Positions 38,427-49,791 are shown, counted from the first letter of the stretch. The stretch is 64,000 nucleotides of DNA from Gp6-AA40 sp963723495 (GCA_963723495.1 CAVRQR010000015.1:186001-250000); one strand, 5' to 3'. Numbers and translations: made by a program. The notes: a model not told the origin generated them from the letters alone.

Positions 38427-39362
38427 ATGACACCATCGAGAGTGACTGCGGCGTCGATGATCGTGCTGGGAATGCTCGCGTCATCGTGCACGACCGCCAA
38501 CGCACCCACGACGAACCCGGCCCGCTCACAGCAGCCCGAGCGCACGAAAGAGGAGAACATCGCGCTCGGTCGCCAGCATGCGACAGCGGAACAGCTTTAC
38601 CAGGCTCTTCGCGACCAGGCCAAAGGATCGGCAGCCCCTTGGCTGGACGAACCTTCCCGATTGGCGGGGCGTCTACACACGCGCTCCCGTCGCCGGTTTC
38701 GCATTCGATCCCGAAAAACCCGAGGGAGGGCTGCCCACGGCGAAGCTCACGCCCGAGTACGAAGAGCGGATGCGGAAACGAATCGAGGGCGTGAAGCAGG
38801 GCATCGAGTGGGATCCGATCTCGACGTGTGCTCCACCCGGTCATCCGCGCTGGTTGACCGAGCCCTTCCTTCGAGAGTTCATCATCACCCCCGAGCAGAC
38901 GTGGTTGATCAACGAGATGGTCAACGATATCCGTCGCATCTACACCGACGGGCGTGATCACGTGCCGGCTGCCGATCGGTATCCGCTCTACAACGGCGAC
39001 TCGATCGGCTTCTGGGATGGCGATCGCCTCGTGATTCACACGAACCAATTGCGATCCGGTATCTATCAGCGTTCGCATCCCGACTACAGCGACCAGGTCG
39101 AGACCGTTGAAATCTGGTACAAGGCCGACGACAGGACGCTCCGCGCCGATGTCTGGGTCTACGATCCGCCGGCTCTCGTCGAACCGTGGTTCACTCGACA
39201 GACCTATCTGAAGCTGGACGATCCGGACAAGGCCTTCGCATCAGATACTGGAACTGCGGTGAAAACCAGAACAACACGGTGTTCCAGACGCAGGAAGGCT
39301 CGACGCAGTTTCAGGATCTGACTTTCACGTCGTCCGACGACAAGAAGGGAGGCAAGCCGTGA
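38427..39362 (+). CDS. secreted acidobacterial protein, WGDPDLxGxW-like superfamily (two frameshifts)
   Basis: 311 residues restored. Lipobox-type signal (MLASSCTTANAP), then GWTNLPDWRGVYTRAPV, GIEWDPISTCAPPGHPRWLT, RDHVPAADRYPLYNGDSIGFWDGDRLV-type core and WVYDPPALVEPWFTRQTY. One extra A in AAAGG (38628) and one missing T near 39235 break the frame; corrected, it reads on to QTQEGSTQFQDLTFTSSDDK. Uncharacterised exported family related to the gene at 17552. The stop overlaps the start of the next gene (GTGA). Confidence 0.7.
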
Positions 39363-39758
39363 TCGCACGTCGTGGCTGCGTCCGCCTGCTGATGGGGGCA
39401 GCGCTGACGATCGTCTCCATGCCGGTCGCTGGCGCATCATTCAGCGGCGATGTTCGAGGAGAAAAAGACAATCACGGTCGAGGGCGTGGTGAAGGAATTT
39501 CAGTTCACCAATCCGCACTCCTGGCTGCTCGTCGACGTCAAGGACAAGAGCGGAAAGGTCACAACCTGGGGGTTCGAGGCCGAGGGTCCGAGCACACTGC
39601 AGCGCGCCGGCATTCGTCCGAGTGAGTTTCCGGTCGGGACCAAGCTGACGATCACCGGGCGACCGATGAAGGATGGCCGGCCCGCCGCGATCTGGGAATC
39701 CGCCGTTCGAGCGGACGGGAAGAAGTACAACCCGCGCGAAGGGTTTGCGGTGCGGTAG
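39359..39758 (+). CDS. secreted DUF6152 family protein (locus B; one frameshift)
   Basis: 132 residues restored: signal peptide MIARRGCVRLLMGAALTIV, then AAHHSAAMFEEKKTITVEG once one G of a GG pair (near 39429) is removed, giving the DUF6152 hallmark AHHS. The core VKEFQFTNPHSWLLVDVKD parallels the locus A copy (QFVYRNPHSFVHV). Function unknown. It starts with a GTGA overlap on the preceding gene and is followed after 23 bp by a PQQ-like propeller. Confidence 0.78.
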
Positions 39759-39781
39759 TAGCAACCAGCGTGAAGCACTCA

Positions 39782-41012
39782 ATGCGATTCGAGCTCGTGT
39801 CGTTGGCGGCGGCCCTCCTCGCCGTGACAACGTTGGCGGTGCAGCGACCGACTGGCCGCAGTTCCTCGGTCCCACCCGCAACGGCAACTACGGCGGGCCA
39901 CCGCTGGCCGACACGTGGGGGCCGACTGGCCCGAAGGTCGTCTGGCGAAAACAGGTCGGACAGGGATTTGCCGGACCCGCCGTCGTCGGCAATCGCGTCA
40001 TTCTGTTCCATCGCGTCGGCAACGAGGAGGTCGTCGAGTCGCTCGATGCGGCGAACGGGAACTCCATGTGGCGATACGCCTACCGCACGACCTACCGGGA
40101 TGACTTCGGATTCGACGAAGGTCCGAGGGCGGTACCGGTCGTCGCCGACGGTGTGATCTACACCTTCGGCGCCGAAGGGCAGCTCCACGCCGTCGACCTC
40201 GCCAAGGGCACGCGCCTCTGGAGCGAAGACACGATGAAGCGCTTCGGCGTGCCGAAAGGATTCTTCGGCGCGGCCGGATCGCCGCTGGTCGAAGGCGGTC
40301 GCGTCATCGCCAACATCGGCGGCGAGAAGGCCGGCATCGTCGCGTTCGAGGCGAAGACCGGAAAAGTGCTCTGGACGCGCCACCGACGATGATGCGAGCT
40401 ATTCATCGGGGGTGGCGGCCACGATCGGCGGTCGCCGATCCGTCATCTTTCTCACGCGCGACAGCCTCGTCGGTCTCGATCCCGCGTCGGGCGCCGTGCA
40501 GTTCCAGCGACGATGGCGCGCGCGCCTCGCGGCGTCGGTCAACGCTGCGACGCCGCTCGTCGTCGGGGATCAGATCTTCGTGTCCGCCCAGTACGGGCCT
40601 GGGGCGGGTGTGCTTCGCGTGAATGGCTCGCAGTTGATCGACGTCTGGACGTCCGACGACGTGCTCTCGAACCATTACGCCACGAGCGTTTTTTACAACG
40701 GCCATTTGTACGGTTTTCACGGCCGGCAGGAATTCGGTCCAAGCTTCCGCGCCGTGGAGTTCCAGACCGGGACGGTCAAATGGAGCCAGGAGCAGTTCCG
40801 TGCCGGCAGTGTCCTCCTGGCTGGCGATCGACTGGTGATCACGCGGGAAGGTGGCGAACTCGTTCTCGCGGCTGCCTCGCCGCAGGCATTTCACGCCGAT
40901 CGCGCGCGCGCAGATTCTCCAGGGTGTGGTCCGGCCTTATCCCGCGCTGGCGGACGGCCTGCTCTACGTCCGCAACGAGAACACGTTGCTCTGCCTGGAC
41001 CTTCGTAAATGA
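39782..41012 (+). CDS. secreted PQQ-like beta-propeller protein (three frameshifts)
   Basis: 409 residues restored. Signal peptide (MRFELVSLAAALLAVTTLA), ATDWPQFLGPTRNGNYGGPP, then blades such as VVESLDAANGNSMWRYAY, LHAVDLAKGTRLWSED, VAFEAKTGKVLWT and FRAVEFQTGTVKWSQE, ending YVRNENTLLCLDLRK. One missing G near 39840 and extra bases near 40380 and 40900 account for the frame. It overlaps the TPR gene by 4 bp (ATGA). It probably acts with the DUF6152 and TPR proteins of this module. Confidence 0.78.
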
Positions 41013-41641
41013 GGAGCCTTCTCGCCATCATCTGCGATCGTGGCCGTGGCTGCTGCTCTGTCTGCGCAGCGGCAGATCGAAAATCCACGACTCGTCCTCG
41101 AGCGCGCGATCGACGACTTTCTGTCGGGACGCGTCAAGGAATCCGTCGTCGGGTTCGATCGCGTGGCGGCTCTTTCCCCGGATGCTGCGCCGCAGCTCTG
41201 GCAGCGCGGGATCGCCCTGTACTACGTCGGTCGCTACGACGACTGCCGCAAGCAGTTCGAGTCTCACCGGACGGTGAATCCCGAACGACGTCGAGAATCC
41301 GGCGTGGCACTTTCTCTGCGTCGCGCACGCTGAGTCGCCGCAGACAGGCGCGCGCGGCGCTTCTGCCCGTCGGGCCCGATCAGCGATCGCCGATGCGCGA
41401 GGTCTATGAGATGTTCAAGGGGACGATGTCCCCTGACGCGGTCCTGACGGCGGGGGGGCAATCACTCTCCGCGCGTTTCTTCGCCGAGCTGTATGTGGGC
41501 CTGTACTACGAGGCGACTGGCAACACGTCAGCGGGCGTTGCGCACCTGAAAGCGGCCGCCTCCGACGAATTCGCACGAGCAGGTGGCTACATGCATCGCG
41601 TCGCGACGCTGCATCCGCTGCTGACGGGCAGAAAACCGTAG
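41009..41641 (+). CDS. secreted TPR-like protein (three frameshifts)
   Basis: 209 residues restored. A hydrophobic N-terminal signal (LAIIAIVAVAAALSAQ) is followed by helical repeats of tetratricopeptide character: AIDDFLSGRVKESVVGFDRV, WQRGIALYYVGRYDDCRKQF, NPNDVENPAWHFLCVAHAES and ELYVGLYYEATGNTSAGVAH. TPR modules usually mount protein complexes. Breaks near 41032, 41282 and 41345 are each one extra base. It converges with a further PQQ-like gene 10 bp away. Confidence 0.7.
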   Translation: MRSLLAIICDRGRGCCSVCAAADRKSTTRPRARDRRLSVGTRQGIRRRVRSRGGSFPGCCAAALAARDRPVLRRSLRRLPQAVRVSPDGESRTTSRIRRGTFSASRTLSRRRQARAALLPVGPDQRSPMREVYEMFKGTMSPDAVLTAGGQSLSARFFAELYVGLYYEATGNTSAGVAHLKAAASDEFARAGGYMHRVATLHPLLTGRKP

Positions 41642-41651
41642 GCGCTTCAGC

Positions 41652-42979
41652 TCAATTCGCTTTCGCGTCGCGAACGCCGATTCGATAGAGGTGCGTATCG
41701 GTACGGATGAAGAGCGAACGGTCGGCGATCGCGATGGAGGCCAGCGTCGTGCCGTCGAGACGATTGGTGGCAAGCCTGCGAAACGTCTTGCCCGGTGCAA
41801 ACACTGTCGTCATCCCTTCTTCGCTGAGCACGTAGATGCGACCGTCGGCAAAGACCGGCGAGGCGGAATAGTTGCCACCGACCCGCTGCTGCCAGAGCAT
41901 CTGTCCGGTCTTCGCGTCGACACACGACAGCACGCCAGTATCGCTGACGTAATACAGCTCGTCGCCGACCAGCAGCGGCGACGGCGTATACGGCGCGCCA
42001 CGCGTCAACGTCCACGCGACGTGCGTTCGCGTCACATCGCCGCGGCCGTCGGCACGAACCGCCATGAGCGCCGGCTCCTGAAACCCGGTGGCAATGAACA
42101 CAAGGCCCTGGCCGAACACCGGGCGCGGCACATTGGAGAATCCCTCGCCGTAACTGACGCGCCAGATCTCCTTCCCGGTCAGCGGTTCGTACGCCACGGT
42201 CCTGTACGCGCCGACCGACACGAGCTGATCCTCTTCGCCGACACGAATCACGAGCGGCGTCGAGTAGGCATGGCTCCACGGTCTTCGCCGCGAGGTTCTC
42301 CAGCGCGACTTGCCCGTCTGCGTGTCGAGCGCGACGACGTAGGCTTCATCTCCCCAGCCGTCGCAGTTGACGATCAACAGATCTCGATAGAGGACTGGAG
42401 AGCCGCCATTGCCGTGTTGTGCGTCATAGCGAAGGCGGGTGGACCAGAGCAGCTGGCCCGAGGTCGTGAGGGCCGCGGTTCCGTCGGCTCCGAAGTGCAC
42501 GTACACGCGATCGCCATCGACGATCGGCGTCGGCGACGCGCGACTGTTCTTCACGTTGATCGCGTCGGGGTTCTGAATCTTGAACACTTCCGCGTTGACG
42601 ACTTCGCGTCCCGAGGCCACATCCAGACCGATCAGACGAAGCGAGACGACAGAGTCCTCCCCTCTCGTTGGTACGAGTCGCGTTGACGGCCGTCAGCCAG
42701 ACGCGTCCGCCGGCGATGACCGGAGAAGACCAGCCACCGCTCGACCGGGACCTTCCACACGACGTTCTGTGTCTCGCTCCACTCGATGGGCAGCCCTGCT
42801 CCGTCGAGTGTCCCTGTCCTGTCGGTCCGCGAAACTGCGGCCAGTCCTCTGGTGACGGCGCGGCAAGCAAGGGCGAACCGTGCCACCAGCCTGCAGTACG
42901 AGAGCAGGCACCGCCGCGAAGACACAGGAACGCGACGAGAAGAGCCCGCGCGCGGACCCTTCTCGAACACTTCGAGCAT
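41652..42979 (-). CDS. secreted PQQ-like beta-propeller protein (four frameshifts)
   Basis: 441 residues restored. The start is ATG 42979 (MLEVFEKVRARALLVAFLCL after correcting GGG to GG). PEDWPQFRGPTGQG opens the mature protein, with blades ALTTSGQLLWSTRLR, VVALDTQTGKSRWRTS, VAYEPLTGKEIWRVSYG and SCVDAKTGQMLWQQRVGG. Net indels (three gains, one loss) restore 442 codons. Fourth propeller of this type in the window. It begins 8 bp after the stop of the lectin-like gene, so the two form an operon. Confidence 0.78.
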
Positions 42980-42987
42980 CCGTGCCG

Positions 42988-43608
42988 CTACGAGCGCTGA
43001 ACCTCGAATCCCATCAACGGCCACATCGAGTTGGTGGTTCACGCGGAAGCCGACGATCCCATCCGTCGTGACCGCTCTTCTGCGCCGCTGTGGACGACGG
43101 TGCCGTTGACAACATACGACACCGTGTCGCCGGCAACCCGCACTTCCAGCGTGTTCGACGAGCGTCCCGTGCCGTCGGGCCGCTTGACCGCCTGATGCGA
43201 CGCGCGCTGCACGTCCTTAGTCGCCTCGCCGTCCGCTGCCGAACGAGATACGAGCCATCCTGTGCGACCACGAAGTAGCGTATAGGTCTGATTGGCACTT
43301 TCCAGCTGCGCGCCGCCGAAGACCAGGCCGTAGTAGTTTGTATGACTGCTGGGTTGGTTGAGGTTGAAGGTCGCCTTGAGCGTGTAGTTACCGGCAGCGT
43401 TATTGCGTGCGTTCCAGAACGTTCCAGCTGGGCCGCCTTTGACGTGGAGGCCTTTGCCCTTCGTCGTAAACGTAAGGTCCGGCCGATCATCAGGATCCTG
43501 GGCACTCTGGCTCCGGTCGACGCGCATCTTCCAGCCCTCCGGGGCTTGTGCGGACAGTGGCAGAGTTACACAGCTGATCAATAAAAGAATTACAACAGAA
43601 TGACGCAT
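42988..43608 (-). CDS. secreted DUF1080-like (concanavalin-fold) protein (several frameshifts)
   Basis: 206 residues restored. Signal peptide MRHSVVILLLISCVTLPLSA, then GPAGTFWNARNNAAGNYTLK, PSSHTNYYGLVFGGAQLES, YFVVAQDGSYLV and VRVAGDTVSYVVNGTVVHSG, ending VDGFEVQRS. This is the layout of DUF1080 / 3-keto-disaccharide hydrolase-like jelly rolls, which bind or hydrolyse sugars. Breaks lie near 43270, 43230, 43072 and 43010. The 207 bp upstream, to the next divergent gene, are non-coding. Confidence 0.7.
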
Positions 43609-43815
43609 CGGCGAAATCTCCCTGTGTGTATCGGTATGAAGGCCCGTGCCGGGCCGCTCTCGTGCGTGTACCGCGTTTCGTGATCCGGGGTCAAGGCAGT
43701 GTGACGACGTTACCTCAACTGTTCGGTTCGTCCAAGGGTGCCACACTAGGGCCCTGGCGCGGTCCTTGTCCGACGAGGGACGCTCGCACGTTGAACTACG
43801 TCGAACGCCCAAGCC

Positions 43816-45105
43816 ATGTCAACGTCGAACACTCTACGCAGTCGTGTATCGCGCGAGACGCGCCAGCTGCTCGTCGCGGCGCTGGTCGCTCTGCTCGCGC
43901 TCTGGGTGCTGGCGCGCATTCGTTTTCCCGGGCAACCGGCCAGCCCGAATCCGATCCCCTCGCTGCTGTCGCAGCTGTCGAGTGTGCCGCGGTTCGCCAA
44001 TCTCGCAGGCGAGATTGCCGAACTCCAAGGTCGGCTCGCGAACTCGTGGCTGGCCATTCCGGTCTCGGCGGCCGACGACAGGGCTGAAGGCGGCCCGCGA
44101 CGCGTGACCGCCATGCGGCTGCGAGACAACGCGGGCCATGGTGCTGCTCCGCAGTGGCGATCGACTGCCGAACGATGCAGGACGTCATCGCGGCCGATCG
44201 AGTGACGGGGCTCGCTGTCATTCGCGCGGGAGTCGGTTCCGCACCGGCGGGCATCCCGCCGTGGATGCCTCCGTCGCTCGACAATCCTCGCTACCTGATG
44301 GCCACCGTGGGCACGTCCACCGGCGTGTCGCTGCGACCGGTGCTGGTCGGTTCGCTGCAGGAGGTCCGAAGTCCGGCATGGCCTGGCCCGATCTGGGCGG
44401 TACCGGAAGGGACTGACCTCGCGGCGTCGGCTTTCGTCTTCACGACCTCCGGTGAAATCGCCGGTCTCGTCGTTCGCGAACCCGACGGACTGGCAATCGT
44501 GCCGTGGGACATCGTGGTCGCGGAGGCCAGCCGCATTCTCGACCTGGAACGCACTTCCGCGGTCGATCTGCGCGTCGAGGTTCGTCCTCTGACGCCCGCA
44601 CTCACGCGGGCGACGGGCGCTACTCAGGGAGTCGTCGTGGCGTGGGTCGATTCACGAGGGCCAGTGGCGAAGCGGCTCGCGGTCGGTGACGTGATCGAAT
44701 CGCTCAACGCGCAGCCCATCCTGCACACGCGTGATTGGGAGGTCGCAAGCAGCCGGCTTCCCGCTGGTGATGCCACGCTCCGCGTGCGTCGCCGCGGCAA
44801 GTCGATGGATCTTGCCGTCACTCTGCCAGTGGCAGATCTGTCTGCGACAGCGCCAGCGACAGCGCTGGGCCTGACGATGCGGACCGTGCGAGGCGTCGGG
44901 CACGACAATCCTGCGAGTCGAGCCTCGTTCAGCCGCCAGTCTCGCACGACTGCAAGAGGGGGATATCATCACGCTCGCCGGAAACATCACGGCGCCCACG
45001 GCTGCGCAGATTGGCGAGGCCTTCCGATCCGCTCGGACGGGCGAGGCGATCATGCTCGCGATCACGAGGGGCAGGACGCACCTCGTCGTAGGGCTGGTGA
45101 AGTGA
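43816..45105 (+). CDS. membrane-anchored HtrA-like pseudoprotease with PDZ domain (three frameshifts)
   Basis: 428 residues restored. One N-terminal membrane helix (LLVAALVALLALWVLA), a degenerate trypsin-like region (VTAMRLRDNAAMVLLRSGD, VIAADRVTGLAVIRAG, ASAFVFTTSGEIAGLVV) and a C-terminal PDZ domain (QGVVVAWVDSRGPVAKRLAV, GDVIESLNAQPI), then a second PDZ-like end (TTILRVEPRSAASLARLQEG). The GNSGG catalytic loop expected before the SGEIAGLV strand is replaced by DLAASA, so proteolysis is doubtful. Its stop overlaps the next start by one base (TGATG). Confidence 0.68.
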
Positions 45106-46283
45106 TGCCGGAATCACTGCATTCCGGACGTCATCGCGTCAGAACTCCAGACCGGTGAAGTGGACGTCGATCGCATCGCGGCGACGACACCCGCCGCACG
45201 TCCGCTGCCGTGGCACGTGCGGTTCGGCCTGAGCTGGTCGACCGGCGCTGTCCCTGTCGTCCTCATTCTGCTGCTCGGCGCCGCGCTTGGCCCGGAAGGA
45301 CTCGCCGTCCTGACGCCAGGCGTACTTCTCGTCATCGATCCTGTTCTTCCGGTCGCCATCGCCGCACTTGGGATCCTTGCCGGCCTCGAGTTCACGCGAC
45401 CGGCGGCCCCACACCGCTGGTCGCTGCTCGGAAAGGCAAGCATCGAGTCGCTGTTTACGTGCGTGCTTGTGGCCATCGGCGTGTGGCTCGTCATGCCCGT
45501 CTTTCCCGACGTCGCCAGCTCCGAGGTGTGGCTCGTCGCGCTGATGGCCGGCCTCTGCGCGTCGATGTCGGCAACGCTGCCAGACGCCGATCCCGATCGC
45601 CTTCGGCCGGCGTCGATCCGCATGCGCGATCTCGACGGGCTGCTCCCCGTCGCATCGGCGCCGTCGTGTTCGCGTTCCTCCATTCGCTTCTCCGCTGGCC
45701 TCGCTCGGACTCACCATCCAGGCGACGATTCTCGCGCTTCTCATCTCGGCGACCGCATGGCTCCTGCCTGTCGGACAGTTCGCCAAGCACGGAGCAGCGC
45801 GTGTTTTCGATCGCCGCCCTGCTGCTGGTCGGTGGAATCGCCGATTACCTCTCGCTGTCGGCGCTTGCGGGCGGACTGCTCGCCGGGCTTTTCTGGGGTT
45901 ACGTCGGCGGCGTCGCACGTGACTGCATCGAGCGCGATGTCCGCTATCTGCGCCATCCGCTGGTCGTGCTGATGCTGTTGGCGGCCGGGGCGAAGACGAC
46001 ATTCTCCGGATGGATCCTGGTGCTCGCGATCGCGTATCTGCTGCTTCGCGTCGCCGGCAAGCTGCTCGGCGGCTGGCTGGCACGTCGCGTTCCGGGCGTC
46101 GCCATCCCGGACAGCGTGGGCCCCACGCTGCTGCCACCGGGTGTCTTCGGCATCGCCTTCGCTCTCGATGCGACCTCGATGATGGAATCCCGGCGGCCGT
46201 CGATCCTTGCTGCCACCGTGCTTGGCAGCATCGGCTCGCAACTGCTCGCGGCACTCTGGCACCCGGCGGAGACGCACGAGTGA
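45105..46283 (+). CDS. cation:proton antiporter-like membrane protein 1 (four frameshifts)
   Basis: 392 residues restored. The start ATG 45105 shares a base with the previous stop; removing one C near 45120 gives MPESLIPDVIASELQTGEVD. About ten helices follow (TGAVPVVLILLLGAALGPEG, LAVLTPGVLLVIDPVLPVAI, FSIAALLLVGGIADYLSLSA, LLPPGVFGIAFALDATSMME), in the CPA/Na+-H+ exchanger style. Two losses and two gains cancel out. The stop overlaps the second antiporter gene by 4 bp (GTGA), so both are made together. Confidence 0.7.
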
Positions 46284-47626
46284 AACAGCTTGCCGCGCTG
46301 GGCCTCGCGGTCGTCGTCGTGCTGTGGGTCCGTGCGATCGGCGGTCCCGTTGCGACCGGAACCGCCGGCGCCGCGCTGGCAATTGGCTTCACGCTGCTCG
46401 GCGCCTGGGTGGCCGGTGACGTGCTTCGGCGCTTCCGGCTTCCCCGCCTCACCGGCTACATCCTGTTCGGTGTCCTGATCGGTCCCAACGTCGGTGACGT
46501 CATCACCGAGACGATGGCCGTTCAACTCCACTTCGTCACCGGCATCGCCACGACGCTCATCGCTCTCATCGCGGGCCTCACGCTCAACCTCGAACGCCTT
46601 GGCCAGCAGTTCAAAGCGATTGCGCGGCTGACGGCATTCACGCTGGCCGTCGCGATGGCCGGGATCGGCGCCGTCGTGTGGATCGCATGGCCATGGCTCT
46701 CGATTGCGCCCGAACGCGAGCGGACTCGAGCGACTCGCGATCGTCGACGCTCCTGGTCCTGATCACCGTCAGCTTCTCGCCGACGATGACGGCGGCCGTC
46801 ACCACGGAGACCGGTGCGCGCGGAAGGCTGAGCGAGACCGTCCTCACGGTCGTCGTCCTCGCCGATCTGGTCATCCTGGTCCTCTTCTCGCTGGCGATGC
46901 TCTTCGCGCGCGTGGCGGTTGGCGCCACCGCGAGCGATGGCGTCGGGCTGCTCGCCCGCTTCACATGGGAGATCGGCGGCGCCGTGGCATTCGGCGTCCT
47001 CGTGGGTGCGCTGTTCGCGCTCTACCTGCGCTACGTCGGTCGAGAGATCGCGCTCGTCGTCATCGCGGTCTGTGCGCGTGCTCAGTCAGGTTGGCAGCAC
47101 ACAGCAGTTCGAGCCGCTGCTGGCCGCCGTGGCCGCCGGCCTGGTGATCGAGAACTTGTCGCTCGCGCAGGGCGATGCCCTGAAGACGGCAGTTCAGGGC
47201 GCAGCGTTGCCGGTACTGGTGATTTTCTTCGTCGCCGTCGGCACGTCGCTCCGGCTCGACGTGCTCGTCGAGAGCGGCATCATCGTCATCGCACTGTCTG
47301 CGCTACGCCTGTTGTTCATCAGGCTCGGCGTCTCATTGGGGGTGCGCTCGTCGGGAATCGACCGAACCGTCGGCGATTACATCTGGACCGGCCTGGTCTC
47401 TCAGGCCGGCATCACGCTCGGCTTCGCCGCACTCGTCGCCTCGGAGTTCATGGACTGGGGACCTCGCATCCAGGCGTTGCTGGTCGCGTTCATCGCGATT
47501 CACGAACTGCTGGGTCCGCTGCTCTTCCGATATGGACTCTGGAAGCAGCGGCGACCTGGCGGCTCCGCCGCGCCGACCGCTGGTCGTCGTGTCGAACCGC
47601 GAGCCGTATCTTCATCGCCAGGATGA
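46280..47626 (+). CDS. cation:proton antiporter (Na+/H+ exchanger family) 2 (three frameshifts)
   Basis: 447 residues restored, with about 12 helices typical of PF00999: LPRLTGYILFGVLIGPNVGD, ATTLIALIAGLTLNLERLG, ITVSFSPTMTAAVTTETGAR, VLADLVILVLFSLAMLFARV, AAVAAGLVIENLSL and GLVSQAGITLGFAALVASEF. Extra bases near 46707, 46746 and 47076 break the frame. The last 95 bp overlap the start of otsA; the true end may be earlier if another indel is present. Likely exchanges Na+ or K+ for H+. Confidence 0.75.
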
Positions 47627-49045
47627 CCGCGGTCGCATCATCGCGACGCCGGCAACCGGCGGCGTGGCCGTGGCGCTCGACGCGCTCATGCGCGAGCGGA
47701 ACGGTGTCTGGGTGGCGCATGGCGCCGGGCCCGCCGATCGCCAGGTCGTCGAACAAGACGGACAAGAGTCCCCGTGCCGCCCGAGAGTCCGTCCTACGAG
47801 TTGCGCCGCCTCTGGCTCGAGGAGCCGACCTTCTCCGCGTACTACAACGGGTTCGCCAACGAGGGCCTCTGGCCACTCTGTCATCTCGTCGACGTGCGTC
47901 CGCAGTTTCGCACCGAGGACTGGACCGCGTATCGCGACATCAATGCACGGTTCGCCGCAGCAGTCAGCGAAGAAGTGCGCGCCTCCAATACTCCGGTCTT
48001 CATCCAGGACTACCACCTCGCCCTCGTGGCGCCGGCGCTGCGCGCGCGGCTGCCAGAGGCGCGCACCGCGCTGTTCTGGCACATCCCGTGGCCATATCCG
48101 GATCGGTTCCGGATCTGTCCGTGGGCACCAGAGATCCTGAGAGGCCTGCTTGCCAACGATCTGCTCGCCTTTCAGCTGGAGCGGGACCGACGCAACTTCC
48201 TGCTCGCCGTCGAGGAGGAGCTCGATGTCGAGGTCGAGCACGAGCTGTCACGTGTCCGCTTCGGCGATCGCAACACCACGGTGGTATCGGTGCCAATTGG
48301 TGTGGACTACGACCGCATTCAGGCGATCGCCGCCGAACCCTCGCTCGCGACCGAGCAGACACGACTCGCGCGTCTCTTCCGCCTGTCGGCCGAGATCATC
48401 GGCATCGGCGTCGATCGACTCGACTACACAAAGGGGATCCCGGAACGTCTCGACGCGCTCGATGCACTGCTCTGCCGTCGTCCTGCGCTGCGAGGCAAGC
48501 TGACGTTCGTCCAGATCGGCGTGCCGTCGCGGTCGGAGATCGAAAGCTACGCCGCAATCGAGGCCGAAATCGGTCTCCGCATCTCCGCCATCAACGCGCG
48601 TCACCGGGTGCCGGGAGGCGCACCGGCTGTGCACTATCACACCAAGCCGCTCACGATCACGAGCCTCGTTGCCCTCTACCGCCTCGCCGACTTCTGCATC
48701 GTCAGCTCACTCCACGACGGGATGAATCTCGTCGCCAAAGAATTCGTGTCCGCACGTGACGACGACGATGGCGTGCTGGTACTGAGCAGGCTGGCGGGTG
48801 CGGCGCAGGAACTGCGCGAGGCTGTGATCATCAATCCGTACGACGTGGATGGCTTTGCTGACGCGTTGCTCCAGGCGATCGATATGCCGCTCGACGAACG
48901 GCGCGCGCGAATGCGCGCCATGCGACGGGTCGTTGCCGGACGCAATGTCTTCGGCTGGGCCTCCGACATCCTGGAGGGTCTCGAAAGCCTGTGGACGAAA
49001 CCCCTGCACTATTCGGTCCGCCGATGGGAGGATATGCCGGTGTGA
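47532..49045 (+). CDS. otsA: alpha,alpha-trehalose-phosphate synthase (one frameshift)
   Basis: 504 residues restored by one C near 47787. GT20 features: LVVVSNREPYLHRQD and GGVAVAL at the N-terminus, FIQDYHLALV, LFWHIPWPYPDRFRICPW, VDRLDYTKGIPERL for nucleotide-sugar binding, and SLHDGMNLVAKEFVSAR. It makes trehalose-6-phosphate from a nucleotide-glucose and glucose-6-phosphate in the cytoplasm. The ATG at 47532 lies inside the antiporter 3' end. The stop is overlapped by otsB by 4 bp. Confidence 0.92.
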
Positions 49046-49791
49046 GTTGCACCCGCGACATCCTTGATCCCGAGCACATCTCCGTCCTTCGGACGTTCGC
49101 GCAACGCGGTGTTCTCCTCGCTTTCGACTACGACGGTACCCTGTCGCCGATTGCGCCGACACCGGAGAGTGCCCGCCTGCCGGCGACGACCAAGCGGCTG
49201 CTGGTGCGCGTCGCAGCCCAGTATCCGCTCGTCGTGATCTCCGGGCGAGCGCTCGCCGATATCTCCGTGCGGGTGGCTGACATCGGGGTCCGCCACGTCT
49301 TCGGCAATCACGGGCTCGAGTGGTCGGGTGGCACATCTCGTCCGCGTGCCCAGGTGCACAGCTGGGCAGAGCAGCTGCGCGAGCAACTATCGGGTCATCC
49401 CGGCGTGTTCGTCGAGGACAAGACGCACTCTCTGTCCGTGCATTACCGATTGGCCCCCGACAACGAGCGCGCGCTCCAGTTCATTCTGCCGGTCGTACGC
49501 GCCTTGCCTCAGGTGCGGATCATCTGCGGCGCGGCAGCCGTGAACCTGTTGCCCGAACATGGCGCGAACAAGGGGGTCGCTCTTCGCCGTGCGCTCGAAG
49601 AGAGCGGCTGTGAGAGGGCGATCTACGTCGGCGATGACGACACCGACGAGGACGCATTCGGTGCAGTGAAGCGGGACCTGCTCTTGGGCATTCGCATCGG
49701 TCCGTCGTGGACATCTCGAGCGCGGTACCACCTGGATTCGCAGGAATCGATCGACTTGTTGTTGCAGGAACTGATCGACGCCGGCGTCTAG
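49042..49791 (+). CDS. otsB: trehalose-6-phosphate phosphatase
   Basis: 249 residues, intact, HAD superfamily. Motif I FDYDGTLSPI with the nucleophile Asp, GNHGLEWSGG, and motif IV YVGDDDTDEDAFGAVK. It removes phosphate from trehalose-6-phosphate made by OtsA. GTG 49042 overlaps the otsA stop; ATG 49024 is an alternative. Its TAG stop shares the tetramer CTAG with the stop of the convergent membrane gene. Confidence 0.92.
   Translation: MSCTRDILDPEHISVLRTFAQRGVLLAFDYDGTLSPIAPTPESARLPATTKRLLVRVAAQYPLVVISGRALADISVRVADIGVRHVFGNHGLEWSGGTSRPRAQVHSWAEQLREQLSGHPGVFVEDKTHSLSVHYRLAPDNERALQFILPVVRALPQVRIICGAAAVNLLPEHGANKGVALRRALEESGCERAIYVGDDDTDEDAFGAVKRDLLLGIRIGPSWTSRARYHLDSQESIDLLLQELIDAGV

Noticed and set aside
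45139..46452. 437-codon minus-strand frame opposite antiporter 1
   Set aside because: Arg/Ala/His-rich antisense shadow of a membrane protein; no protein-like pattern.
9000..47800. Programmed ribosomal frameshifting as explanation for the split genes
   Set aside because: Too many sites in unrelated genes, mixed directions and no shared slippery heptamer or downstream structure.
46678..48759. 693-codon open frame across antiporter 2 and otsA
   Set aside because: After its first 130 codons it is an Arg-rich off-frame reading of two recognisable genes.
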